From Paenibacillus zeisoli (GTDB lineage Bacteria > Bacillota > Bacilli > Paenibacillales > Paenibacillaceae), in NCBI RefSeq assembly GCF_003994465.1, contig NZ_RZNX01000001.1, positions 372,001-436,000 of the forward strand: 64,000 nt of DNA. Direction: 5' to 3'. A model generated the notes under the pieces. It had not been told where the DNA came from. It saw nothing but the letters and a program-made list of their open reading frames with translations, and did no database searches. Shown piece by piece: positions 42,238 to 50,419 of the stretch (the first letter of the stretch is position 1; each line of letters opens with the position of its first letter). The translations under genes and the position numbers were made by a program.

Positions 42238-43056
42238 ATGGAACAGTCGATATCTGTGTTCAGGGAGCAGGAATTTGCGATTCCGTTACCAACCGATCTG
42301 GCCGATCTAGCGAGAGAAGCGAGGAAGCTAATCATCGACATGGCGGCCACGCCAACAGGCTGCCACATTGGAGGGAGTCTATCAGCTATCGATCTGCTAG
42401 TCACAGCTTTGGCGAAATACGGGCATGACGAGCATAGCACCGTCATCTTAAGCAAAGGGCATGCGGCGGCGGCCCTATATGCAGCGCTGTACGTTCACGG
42501 AAAGTTACCCTCCAATCCGGCGGAGAGCTACGGCAGGCAAGGCTCGCTCTATACGGGGCACCCGAACCATAAGCTGCCGGGTATCCCTTTTGCAACGGGG
42601 AGCCTGGGGCATGGCGTCGCTTACGCAGCGGGCTGGGCTCTGGCACAACAGCTGCAGGGAACCAGGGGACTCGGCATCGTGATCGGCGGGGACGGTGAGC
42701 TGCAGGAAGGTTTGATCTGGGAAACAGCTCAAATCGTACAGGCGAGGTCGCTTTCGAATTTCATCTATATCGTTGATTGCAACGGCGGGCAGAACGACGG
42801 GTACGTCGAAGATATTTCGCCGATCCGCAATCTGAGAGAGCGCTTTGAGGCGTTCGGGTTCGCGGTTCGGGAGATTGATGGACACCGGCATGATGCTATC
42901 TTCAACGCTCTCACACCGGACAGCGAGAAGCCGCTTGCCGTTCTAGCCCTGACGGTCAAAGGAAAAGGCGTTGCCGCGCTTGAGGGAAATCCGGATGCCC
43001 ATTACGCCAAAATCCCTGCCAATCTGGCGAAAAGATGGAAGGTGACTCTATCATGA
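42238..43056 (+). CDS. Transketolase N-terminal subunit
   Basis: This 272-residue subunit holds the thiamine diphosphate domain: GHAAAALYAALYVHGKL, GSLGHGVAYAAGWALA and the ThDP/Mg motif GGDGELQEGLIWETAQ with DCNGGQNDG. With the next gene it forms a split transketolase, as often found in specialised pathways. It would move a two-carbon ketol unit to the carrier-bound semialdehyde, extending C5 to C7. It starts one base after the fusion gene's stop. Confidence 0.9.
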   Translation: MEQSISVFREQEFAIPLPTDLADLAREARKLIIDMAATPTGCHIGGSLSAIDLLVTALAKYGHDEHSTVILSKGHAAAALYAALYVHGKLPSNPAESYGRQGSLYTGHPNHKLPGIPFATGSLGHGVAYAAGWALAQQLQGTRGLGIVIGGDGELQEGLIWETAQIVQARSLSNFIYIVDCNGGQNDGYVEDISPIRNLRERFEAFGFAVREIDGHRHDAIFNALTPDSEKPLAVLALTVKGKGVAALEGNPDAHYAKIPANLAKRWKVTLS

Positions 43057-43994
43057 CTACGTTGTTGTCAGGGCGGGATGCGTACAAAGACGAGCTCGCC
43101 AAGCTCGCGGAGACCGAACAACGAATTATTTGCCTTGAGGCGGATCTAGGGGGAAAAAACCATCCTTTTCAGATCCGTCATCCGAAACGGTTTGTTAATC
43201 TTGGCATCGCGGAACTAGCGGGCGTTGATATCGCGGCCGGACTTGCTGAAGCGGGGTATGTCCCGTTCATCTCGACCTTCGCCGCATTCGCGGCATTGCG
43301 CGCATCGGAGAGCGTGAAGCTGTCGATGGGCTATATGGCGAAAAATGTGAAACTCGTCGCTCCGTACGGCGGCGTGTCCGGCGGATGGTTCGGAACAACG
43401 CATCATGCCCTCGAGGACATCGCGGTCATCCAGTCCTTCCAAAATATCCGGATTGCCTGTCCGCATGGGGAAGAGGAGACAAGGAGAGTTATCCGCGAAG
43501 CGGCTGCATCCTCGGAACCATATTATATTCGTCTATCTCGCAATGATGCGTTCGATAGCATGCCGCGCTCTTCGGATATATCTTGCAAGGACCTGCTTGT
43601 GGAAGAGAGGGAAAAGGATTTCCGGGCTAGACTGTGCCTGATTTCAGTCGGGGAACAAGCAACGGAACTGTGCAAGACGCTAACTGAGGAATACGAAGAT
43701 GTCGCGCACGCTCATGCATGTTACATCGATAGTCAAAGTTTGAAAGCTTACGTAGAGCCATTAAAAGCGTTAGCCGATCGTTTCCTCGTCGTCGAGGAGC
43801 ATCGGGCAACCGGCGGAACCGCGTCCTATCTGGCATTATTAATGCCCGAGCACTCGGTATATTCCCATGACAGCGGAGAACAGTGGCCGACTTATGGGGG
43901 GACGCATGCGGAAGTGCTTGCCGATTTAGGTTTTGGCTTGGAGCCACTGCGTGAGCAAATCGTGTCTCTATTAGGAGGTCCGAATGGTATTTAG
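43053..43994 (+). CDS. Transketolase C-terminal subunit
   Basis: This 313-residue subunit holds the pyrimidine-binding and C-terminal transketolase domains: IICLEADLGGKNHPF, RFVNLGIAELAGVDIAAGL with the catalytic Glu, and YGGVSGGWFGTTHHALEDIA. The start ATG overlaps the previous stop (ATGA), 7 bases after GGAAGGTGA. It completes the split transketolase and overlaps the exporter gene by 11 bases. Confidence 0.9.
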   Translation: MTTLLSGRDAYKDELAKLAETEQRIICLEADLGGKNHPFQIRHPKRFVNLGIAELAGVDIAAGLAEAGYVPFISTFAAFAALRASESVKLSMGYMAKNVKLVAPYGGVSGGWFGTTHHALEDIAVIQSFQNIRIACPHGEEETRRVIREAAASSEPYYIRLSRNDAFDSMPRSSDISCKDLLVEEREKDFRARLCLISVGEQATELCKTLTEEYEDVAHAHACYIDSQSLKAYVEPLKALADRFLVVEEHRATGGTASYLALLMPEHSVYSHDSGEQWPTYGGTHAEVLADLGFGLEPLREQIVSLLGGPNGI

Positions 43995-45198
43995 CGTGTT
44001 AAAGACTAACAGGTTTCGAAACTATTTTATCTCGGACATCATATCTGGCTTCGGCGTTGGCATGAGCACGATCGGGGCCAATTGGTATCTAATGGACCGG
44101 ACGGGTTCGATAACCGCTGTTGGGCTAATGCTTTCACTTAACGTGATTGCCGGATTTCTTATATCAGCGTTCGCGGGGACGTTCGTCGATAAGTGGAACC
44201 GGAAGACGATTCTGCTGTGGGCGAACGTTGTAAGAGCTGCCGCTCTTCTGCTGATTGCCAGCGCCTTCTTTGGAACCGGATTCCATGTCGAATATTTGTA
44301 CGCCTTTGCCGTGGTGAACGGCATGGGATGGGCGCTCTACATGTCGGCTTCGCGCAGCCTCGTGCAGGAGTTGTTGCCTGAGAATGAGCTGATCCAGGGC
44401 AATTCCTTAATTGAGATCAGCCTGCAGGTCGGCATGTTCATGGCTGGGGGGCTATCCGGCTTCCTATACAAATATATCGGCTTTGAAGCGATCCTGTTGT
44501 TGAATGCAGCCGCTTTTCTCGTGAGCAGCCTCTTTCTTAGCCGGATCTCCTATTCGGCCTTGGCAGCCGAGGAAGCGGAGGCCTCATTTTTTGAATCGTT
44601 TAAGGCCGGCATTGGGTACTTGGCGAAGAGGCCTTCTGTATTCGTATTGGGCATCGTGTCCATCATCCCACTTGTGTCGACAATGGTGTTCAATGTGGTA
44701 CTGCCGGGTTATGTCAGCACGTCGGTTCGAGGAGACTCCGTCGTATTCGGGCTGTCGGATATGTGCTACGGATTAGGAGGCTTGCTATCCGGTTTCGTGG
44801 CTGCTCCACTAGCGAGAAAGCTGACGCAGCATGGGACGATTCTGATTATTTTCCTTGTATCTGTGTTGAATCTCGTGGCCATTGCCTTTAATTCAACCGT
44901 TATTCTACTTTATATCGGAAGCGTACTCATCGGTCTAACGAATTCCTCGCTGCGCATTCTGATCACAACTGCACTCATGGAGTCGGTCTCAAAATCGTAT
45001 ATGGGGCGAGCGACTTCAGTATGGATGGGCATTTCCTTGCTGCTGCAGACCGTCTCGGCCACGGGACTAGGCGTTGTCATCGACCGATACTCGCCAGGAC
45101 TCGGCTTTATTCTCATGGCAGGCTTGATGTTCGTTGGACTCATCGTTTATTACATTCTGAACAGCCAGTCGCCGCAGAAACAAACGATAGAGGCATAA
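43984..45198 (+). CDS. MFS transporter, likely product exporter
   Basis: This 404-residue protein has twelve predicted helices and the MFS motif A region (FVDKWNRKTILLWANVVRA) after helix 2. It resembles MFS_3/EntS-type exporters. Lying within the carrier-protein operon, it most likely exports the finished compound and may give self-protection. It overlaps the transketolase gene, AGGAGGTCC giving its ribosome site. Confidence 0.85.
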   Translation: MVFSVLKTNRFRNYFISDIISGFGVGMSTIGANWYLMDRTGSITAVGLMLSLNVIAGFLISAFAGTFVDKWNRKTILLWANVVRAAALLLIASAFFGTGFHVEYLYAFAVVNGMGWALYMSASRSLVQELLPENELIQGNSLIEISLQVGMFMAGGLSGFLYKYIGFEAILLLNAAAFLVSSLFLSRISYSALAAEEAEASFFESFKAGIGYLAKRPSVFVLGIVSIIPLVSTMVFNVVLPGYVSTSVRGDSVVFGLSDMCYGLGGLLSGFVAAPLARKLTQHGTILIIFLVSVLNLVAIAFNSTVILLYIGSVLIGLTNSSLRILITTALMESVSKSYMGRATSVWMGISLLLQTVSATGLGVVIDRYSPGLGFILMAGLMFVGLIVYYILNSQSPQKQTIEA

Positions 45199-45233
45199 TT
45201 TCTCTTTAATAATAAATGTAAGGAGTGAATAAC

Positions 45234-46487
45234 ATGTCTACGGTTAAAACGGTTGCGTTTGTCGAGCCGAGCTTTTATGGCGTCAGCTTCGCCAAAGCAG
45301 CCTACGAACAGGGGCATCAGGTCATATCGATCGTGTCGTCCAAGGACAATCCGGAAAAATACGGGTATGAAGGCATCTACCATGACCTCATTATTGCGGA
45401 TATAAGGGACGAGGATTCGCTCTTCCAGGCGATAGCCGAATCGCCCTATGCGGGTAAGCTGGATGCGCTTATTCCGGCTACGGATTACGCTTCCCACTTG
45501 ACGGCGAAAGTCGCGCAGCGGCTGGGTCTGCGGAGTGTGCCGTATGAGGCGGCGCTAAAATCGCGGAACAAGGATCTCGCTAGGGAAGCTTTTGCTGAAC
45601 ACGGCGTGCCAAGCGCGGAATTCCGCAAAGTAAAAACATTCGAAGAAGCGGCCAAAGCGGCTGACGAGATCGGATATCCCGTAGTCCTAAAGCCAACCAA
45701 TTGCGCCAGCAGCCAAAATGTCTATTTTATTAACGACGAGGCGGAGCTGCAGAGGGCCATGGACGTCATTGTTGATTTCAAAGTAACGTATATGGATTTC
45801 AAAGTGCGAGAGGAGTATTTGGTCGAACAATATTTACAGGGACCGGAATTCAGTGTGGAGTTGTTCCTGCAGGGAGGCGATCCATTATTCGCGGCTGTGA
45901 CCGAAAAGTTAACGACACCTCTGCCATATTTCGTGGAAACGCTCCATACGCTGCCATCTCCGTCATATACCGACCGACAGGAAGATATCATCAGAACGGC
46001 GGTCGATGCTCTTAAAGCAATCGGGCTTACGAATGGACCTAGTCATGTCGAGGTAAAGCTTACGGCGTCCGGTCCTCGAATTATCGAAGTGAACGGCAGA
46101 CCTGGTGGGGATAACATTTCATCGGATCTGCTAGTGCTGGCTTTCGGGATCGATATTTTTGAAGCGACGGTTAATTATTATCTGGATCGTCCGGTCGAGA
46201 TTGAGAAGAAGCATGTCCGGGCGGCATCAATCGCTTACGTCACCGCGGAGCGTGATGGCGTGCTCGAACGGATTGAAGGATTCGAGCTGCTGCCAGAGCA
46301 TCCGGCTGTCGTACGCGCGCATGTCTCAGCGGTGCCCGGCGATCATATTGCCCACGCCAAGAGCTCAGATGACCGGCTCGCTTATTTCATCGTCGCAGGC
46401 GATACACCGCAAGAAGCCAAGCAAACAGCGCTTTCCTTGCTTGAAGGTTTGAATGTTGTCTATCGGAATCAAGCGGTGATCGCTTAG
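45234..46487 (+). CDS. ATP-grasp amino acid ligase
   Basis: This 417-residue ATP-grasp protein is of the carbamoyl-phosphate-synthase-like/L-amino acid ligase type (as BacD/YwfE): YPVVLKPTNCASSQNVYFI for ATP binding, EYLVEQYLQGPEFSVELF, and the metal-binding IIEVNGRPGGDNIS. It forms an amide bond between two amino acids. In this operon it probably joins the carrier-made amino acid to another amino acid, taking the place of an NRPS. It is separate from the LysX ligase. ATG at 45234 is 8 bases after AAGGAG. Confidence 0.8.
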   Translation: MSTVKTVAFVEPSFYGVSFAKAAYEQGHQVISIVSSKDNPEKYGYEGIYHDLIIADIRDEDSLFQAIAESPYAGKLDALIPATDYASHLTAKVAQRLGLRSVPYEAALKSRNKDLAREAFAEHGVPSAEFRKVKTFEEAAKAADEIGYPVVLKPTNCASSQNVYFINDEAELQRAMDVIVDFKVTYMDFKVREEYLVEQYLQGPEFSVELFLQGGDPLFAAVTEKLTTPLPYFVETLHTLPSPSYTDRQEDIIRTAVDALKAIGLTNGPSHVEVKLTASGPRIIEVNGRPGGDNISSDLLVLAFGIDIFEATVNYYLDRPVEIEKKHVRAASIAYVTAERDGVLERIEGFELLPEHPAVVRAHVSAVPGDHIAHAKSSDDRLAYFIVAGDTPQEAKQTALSLLEGLNVVYRNQAVIA

Positions 46488-46541
46488 CTTAAGGAAGAAG
46501 TTTGTAATTAATTTTAAAATACAGAAGGTGAGAACTTACTT

Positions 46542-47102
46542 ATGGGAATAGCCGTAATTTACGGAAGCTCGAGAAGAAATGGCAACTCAGAACAGCTAGC
46601 CAAGCGGTTAACGGAAGGATTCGAAACCGATCATATTTATTTGGCCGATTACCAAATTGAGCCGATTAAGGATTACCGTCATACCGATAAAGAACCGTAT
46701 CCTGAAGACGATTACCGGGCGGTCATTGATCGGGTGCTGGCCAAGGACAAGCTTGTGTTCGCAACGCCCATCTATTGGTATGGGGCATCCGGGCTTACAA
46801 AAACGTTCATTGACCGCTGGTCGCAGTCCCTCCGGGAAGACAGGGACGGTTTTCTTGCGAAGCTTGGGGGCAAATCAGCATGGGTGATCGGCATCGGTGA
46901 TGACGAGCCACATCTTAAGGGAATTCCGCTGGTCCAGCAATTTCAGTACATTTTTGATTTTACGGGCACGAAGTATGAAGGATATATATTAGGCAGGGCA
47001 AATCGGCCGGGCGACATCCTGGAAGATGAAGATGCTTTGGCCGCTGTGGAGCAAATTCGGAAAAAGTGGCACGCGGAGCATCGGTTAACGGCTGAGCATT
47101 AA
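46542..47102 (+). CDS. Flavodoxin-like NAD(P)H-dependent oxidoreductase
   Basis: This 186-residue protein has the FMN-binding loop of the NADPH-dependent FMN reductase family (YGSSRRNGNSEQLAKRL, about 7-23) and TPIYWYGASGLTKTFIDRW. It could supply reduced flavin or carry out a final redox change. It is the last gene before the operon terminator, 54 bases after the ligase, with AAGGTGAG as ribosome site. Its exact place in the pathway is inference. Confidence 0.75.
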   Translation: MGIAVIYGSSRRNGNSEQLAKRLTEGFETDHIYLADYQIEPIKDYRHTDKEPYPEDDYRAVIDRVLAKDKLVFATPIYWYGASGLTKTFIDRWSQSLREDRDGFLAKLGGKSAWVIGIGDDEPHLKGIPLVQQFQYIFDFTGTKYEGYILGRANRPGDILEDEDALAAVEQIRKKWHAEHRLTAEH

Positions 47103-47174
47103 TAACGGCAAGCAAAAGCAGAAAGGTTTCACTAGATCGCGTGGCCGCTGAGAAAATTCTTGTCCTAAGTAAAG

Positions 47175-47217
47175 GTACAGACCTTCAAGAAAATTGAAGA
47201 GGGCTGTACTTTTTTTG
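47175..47217 (+). terminator. Terminator of the carrier-protein operon
   Basis: Two stacked stems (GTACAG/CTGTAC and CTTCAA/TTGAAG, with a five-base loop) are followed by seven T residues. It separates the carrier operon from the cnt operon. Confidence 0.8.
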
Positions 47218-47280
47218 TTCTTTAACATTTATGGCTGTATAAATGATTACATATATTTTCTTTTAAGAGAAAAGAATGGT

Positions 47281-47309
47281 TTGACAAGATAATCTCGCCC
47301 TGTTATTCT
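47281..47309 (+). promoter_or_regulatory. SigA promoter of the cnt operon
   Basis: TTGACA (47281-47286), 17 bases, TATTCT (47304-47309) is a strong promoter. The RNA start should fall at about 47316, inside Zur box 1. Confidence 0.75.
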
Positions 47310-47313
47310 CTTA

Positions 47314-47328
47314 TCGTAAACATTACGA
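47314..47328. promoter_or_regulatory. Zur box 1
   Basis: TCGTAAACATTACGA matches the Bacillus Zur dyad TCGTAAT-N-ATTACGA with one mismatch and lies at the predicted transcription start. Zinc-loaded Zur would block the promoter. Confidence 0.75.
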
Positions 47329-47362
47329 TTAAGAAATGGAGACAATTCATAATCACAATAGT

Positions 47363-47392
47363 GTAAAAACTAATGGTGATTAGTCATTTTAC
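47363..47392 (+). other. Leader hairpin of the cnt operon
   Basis: GTAAAA-A-CTAAT, loop GGTG, ATTAG-TCA-TTTTAC can form a 10-11 bp stem in the untranslated leader between the two Zur boxes. It has no T run, so it is not a plain terminator. Confidence 0.35.
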
Positions 47393-47401
47393 GCTCCAAT
47401 A

Positions 47402-47416
47402 TCGTAATTATTACGA
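47402..47416. promoter_or_regulatory. Zur box 2
   Basis: TCGTAATTATTACGA is a perfect Zur dyad, flanked by AA and TTAA. It lies in the leader 22 bases before cntK, about 88 bases from box 1, where it could stop elongating polymerase or permit DNA bridging. Confidence 0.8.
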
Positions 47417-47438
47417 TTAATTCGAAAGGGCTGATGTA

Positions 47439-48323
47439 ATGAAACAAGAAATCGATTTTGTGAAAGTTAACCCCACACAGAATATGACCATTCTTGTTAT
47501 ATCAAGTCATCCTATGGACGAGAGCATTCCCATTGCCTCACGATTAATGTCCTACGATAGCGTGCATGCCGAACAAGTAGGTTTTATTCGAAAGCCGAGT
47601 AAACAAGGCGCTGATGCGAAACTGCATATGGCAGCAGGAGAATTTTGCGGTAACGCGTGTATGGCGGCATCAACTTATTTGGCTATCGAAAAGGGAGTTC
47701 AACCTGACACAAAATTAGACATTTTATTAGAAAGCTCAGGGTCTGATCATTTAATCGCTTGCCAGGTGAGTAAAGTAAATGATCAATATGCTTGTCAGGT
47801 AACAATGCCTCTTCCTAATCAGATCGTACAAAGATCCATTCAGTACGAGGGGGAAGATTTGAGCATTGCGATCGTTAAGTACGATAACTTTTTCCATATC
47901 GTTATTGAGGTTGAATTATTCAGTCCGGCATGCAGGAAGAGAGCTGAAGGGCTTGCAAGGCTATTAGGTATAACATTAGGGTCTAACTTGATCGGGGTTA
48001 TGTTGTTTGAACCGAAATCTAATATGATGGCCCCGCTCATTTATCTTCCGGACCTGGATAGTATGGTTTGGGAAAAGGGTTGTGGGTCCGGCACAGCCTC
48101 GGTAGGTGCCTATTTATCTTGGAAAAAGAAGAGTGCCGTAACTGTTCGAATTGCACAGCCTGGCGGTACGATTCTCGTTAACGCAGAATATAGCCAACAT
48201 AAGGTAACCAACCTTATTGTCGAAGGGATGGTAGGGATCGTTGCAAAAGGAAAAGCCTATATTGAGATGGGAGGGTGTGAAGGAAGTGCAAACAGTTACC
48301 CAGCTTCAGCAACACTTGTGTGA
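47439..48323 (+). CDS. cntK: CntK-like histidine racemase
   Basis: This 294-residue protein belongs to the diaminopimelate epimerase fold. The two catalytic Cys lie in GEFCGNACMA (about 69-78) and EKGCGSGTASVGAY (about 210). In the staphylopine pathway CntK converts L-His to D-His, the first building block. It is the first gene after the Zur boxes, and overlaps cntL. Presence of cntK points to a D-His opine (staphylopine/bacillopaline type) rather than pseudopaline, which uses L-His. Confidence 0.85.
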   Translation: MKQEIDFVKVNPTQNMTILVISSHPMDESIPIASRLMSYDSVHAEQVGFIRKPSKQGADAKLHMAAGEFCGNACMAASTYLAIEKGVQPDTKLDILLESSGSDHLIACQVSKVNDQYACQVTMPLPNQIVQRSIQYEGEDLSIAIVKYDNFFHIVIEVELFSPACRKRAEGLARLLGITLGSNLIGVMLFEPKSNMMAPLIYLPDLDSMVWEKGCGSGTASVGAYLSWKKKSAVTVRIAQPGGTILVNAEYSQHKVTNLIVEGMVGIVAKGKAYIEMGGCEGSANSYPASATLV

Positions 48324-49116
48324 ATTTCATAAAAGGTTCTCCGAACTTGCTACTACATACGAAGGAATTCTACCCAACAGCTTGGAATTAGAGGAGACCC
48401 TTAACGAATATTCCGACTTCATTATCAATGAAAGCAATCATATCGAGTGGGAGGAGTGGGAGAAACAACAAGCCTCCTCGGAGTACACCAATCTTCTGGA
48501 TGAGTTAAGAATAAAATCGGCTCTATGCGTGACGTTGATGGAAAAGTATCGTGGGCGAAGATTATTAAGCGGCCAGACGGACAGCACCGAATACTTCCGT
48601 AATATTGAATCCAGCATTAGAGAAGAACTCGGAGGGTTCCGAGTTCAATCAGACTCCAAGGTTTTGTTAGTAGGTTCTGGTTCGTTTCCGATGACTCCAC
48701 TTTACATAGCGAAGCAAACCGGTGCCGAGGTGATAGGCATAGATATTGATGACGAGGCAATCGACTTGGGTAGAAAAGTTATCAATAAGCTTGGGAAAGG
48801 ATTGAAAATCAAGCTGGAAAACAAATTCATCGAGCAGCTTGAAGACATTAGGGGAGTGTCACATATCATCTTCAGTTCAACAGTTGCCATGAAATATGAT
48901 CTGCTTAATCAATTACATCCCCTGACCAATGAGCAAGTGGTCGTGGCAATGAGATATGGTAATCAACTGAAATCCATATTCAACTATCCGAAGCAGGAAA
49001 CGGATCCCAGGAAGTGGGAACTTACCGATACGATCATTCACCCCAAGCATGTATTCGATGTCGCCATATACAAGAAAGCATTAACTAGTACAAGGGCTGG
49101 TGAGCTGAATGGGTGA
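48286..49116 (+). CDS. cntL: CntL-like nicotianamine synthase homologue
   Basis: This 276-residue protein is of the bacterial nicotianamine-synthase-like family that transfers an aminobutyrate moiety from S-adenosylmethionine to D-His. It has a helical N-terminal part (PNSLELEETLNEYSDFI) and a SAM-binding Rossmann domain with VLLVGSGSFPMTPLYIA and VIGIDIDDEAIDLGRKV. GTG at 48286 is preferred (GGGAGGG ten bases before); GTG at 48277 is possible. It overlaps cntK by 38 bases and cntM by 8. Confidence 0.88.
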   Translation: MQTVTQLQQHLCEFHKRFSELATTYEGILPNSLELEETLNEYSDFIINESNHIEWEEWEKQQASSEYTNLLDELRIKSALCVTLMEKYRGRRLLSGQTDSTEYFRNIESSIREELGGFRVQSDSKVLLVGSGSFPMTPLYIAKQTGAEVIGIDIDDEAIDLGRKVINKLGKGLKIKLENKFIEQLEDIRGVSHIIFSSTVAMKYDLLNQLHPLTNEQVVVAMRYGNQLKSIFNYPKQETDPRKWELTDTIIHPKHVFDVAIYKKALTSTRAGELNG

Positions 49117-50404
49117 ATTCAAGCGTGTATTAGTTCTAGGTACGGGACCCGTCAGCATTCAAATGAGCATTTTGTTCAAGAACTATTTAAAAAGCTACGT
49201 TGGGATCGCAGGCAGGGAATCGGTTCATTCTGCTGCTCTATTCTCTGCATTGAATGAGAACAATCAATTCATTCAGGCTTTCGTTCAAAATGAACAGCAT
49301 CGGCTTATGGAGGGCAGATGTCAAATTGATCAAGTCTTTCATGGTTATTCAGGTATAACAGGAGAATGGGATACGTTAATCATGGGGGTTACGACAGATG
49401 CTTACATCGAGATTATGGGAAAAATCAATGAAAAGATTCTAGAAAAGGTTAAATGTATCGTATTAATCTCACCTACTCTCGGTTCAAACAATATGGTGAG
49501 ACATTACTTAAAAGAAAAGAAATTCGATATTGAGGTGGTCAGCTTCTCCACATACCTGGGTGATACGCGCTGGATGGATGGCACACCGTCCAATCAAGTG
49601 ATGACAACCGGGGTCAAGAAGAAGCTATATGCTGGCTCCTCGTTCTCCTCATCCGCCAATATGAGGATACTTAGCGAATTATATGCCCAGTTGGGGATTG
49701 GGCTGAATGTCATGAATTCGCCAATTGAGGCAGAATCGAGGAACATTTCCCTGTATGTACACCCGCCTCTGTTCATGAATGAATTTTCGTTGAGCGTTGT
49801 TTTTAGGGATGAAGATTCGAAGAAATACGTGTATAAGCTTTATCCCGAAGGACCTATTACCATGCAACTCATAAGGGATATGCGTTCTTATTGGGAAGAG
49901 ATTTCACTCGTTCTGGATAAGATGAACGTGATCCCCGTCAACCTGCTCAAATTTATGACGGATGATAATTATCCAGTACTACCTGGGAGCTTATCCCGCC
50001 ATAGTATTGATCATTTCACCAGCTTTCCTCCTATTCACCAAGAATATTTATTGTATGTTCGATACGCCTCGTTATTAATAGATCCTTTCTCTCAACCGGA
50101 TCAAGAAGGAAGATATTTCGATTTCTCCGCCGTCCCAATCAGGCAGATTTATGTGAACAAGGAAGGGAAATGGGATATTCCACGCATGCCCAAGGAGGAT
50201 TATTACCGTGTGAAAATGATTCAAGGCATGGGAAGGATGACAGGAACTAGCACTCCAACACTCGATAAATTTATAGCTACCTATGAAAGTAAAATTGCAA
50301 GCAGTTTGCTGAACTTTAAGAATCAGCAGTTATCAGAAGCATTTAGAGTCCAAAGCTTTGAAGAGGATTGGCTTCGGATCGGCGAAGAAATTATAGACAA
50401 GTAA
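49109..50404 (+). CDS. cntM: CntM-like opine dehydrogenase
   Basis: This 431-residue NADPH-dependent opine dehydrogenase reductively joins the CntL product to a 2-oxo acid, pyruvate for staphylopine or 2-oxoglutarate for pseudopaline and bacillopaline. The Rossmann loop VLVLGTGPVSIQ (about 7-18) is present, as is the conserved SRHSIDHFTSFPP region. I cannot decide the oxo-acid from sequence alone. It starts inside the end of cntL and is followed 15 bases later by the uptake genes. Confidence 0.88.
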   Translation: MGEFKRVLVLGTGPVSIQMSILFKNYLKSYVGIAGRESVHSAALFSALNENNQFIQAFVQNEQHRLMEGRCQIDQVFHGYSGITGEWDTLIMGVTTDAYIEIMGKINEKILEKVKCIVLISPTLGSNNMVRHYLKEKKFDIEVVSFSTYLGDTRWMDGTPSNQVMTTGVKKKLYAGSSFSSSANMRILSELYAQLGIGLNVMNSPIEAESRNISLYVHPPLFMNEFSLSVVFRDEDSKKYVYKLYPEGPITMQLIRDMRSYWEEISLVLDKMNVIPVNLLKFMTDDNYPVLPGSLSRHSIDHFTSFPPIHQEYLLYVRYASLLIDPFSQPDQEGRYFDFSAVPIRQIYVNKEGKWDIPRMPKEDYYRVKMIQGMGRMTGTSTPTLDKFIATYESKIASSLLNFKNQQLSEAFRVQSFEEDWLRIGEEIIDK

Positions 50405-50419
50405 ACGGGAGGAACCCTC

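Noticed and set aside
36262..43994. Interpretation as a lysine biosynthesis operon
   Set aside because: No homocitrate synthase, homoaconitase, homoisocitrate dehydrogenase or LysN is present, a transketolase is inserted and the set ends with an exporter. A bacterium of this type would make lysine by the diaminopimelate route.
47439..48323. Diaminopimelate epimerase (dapF) of primary metabolism
   Set aside because: The gene is the first of a cntKLM set under Zur boxes, so the CntK histidine racemase role is more likely than DapF.
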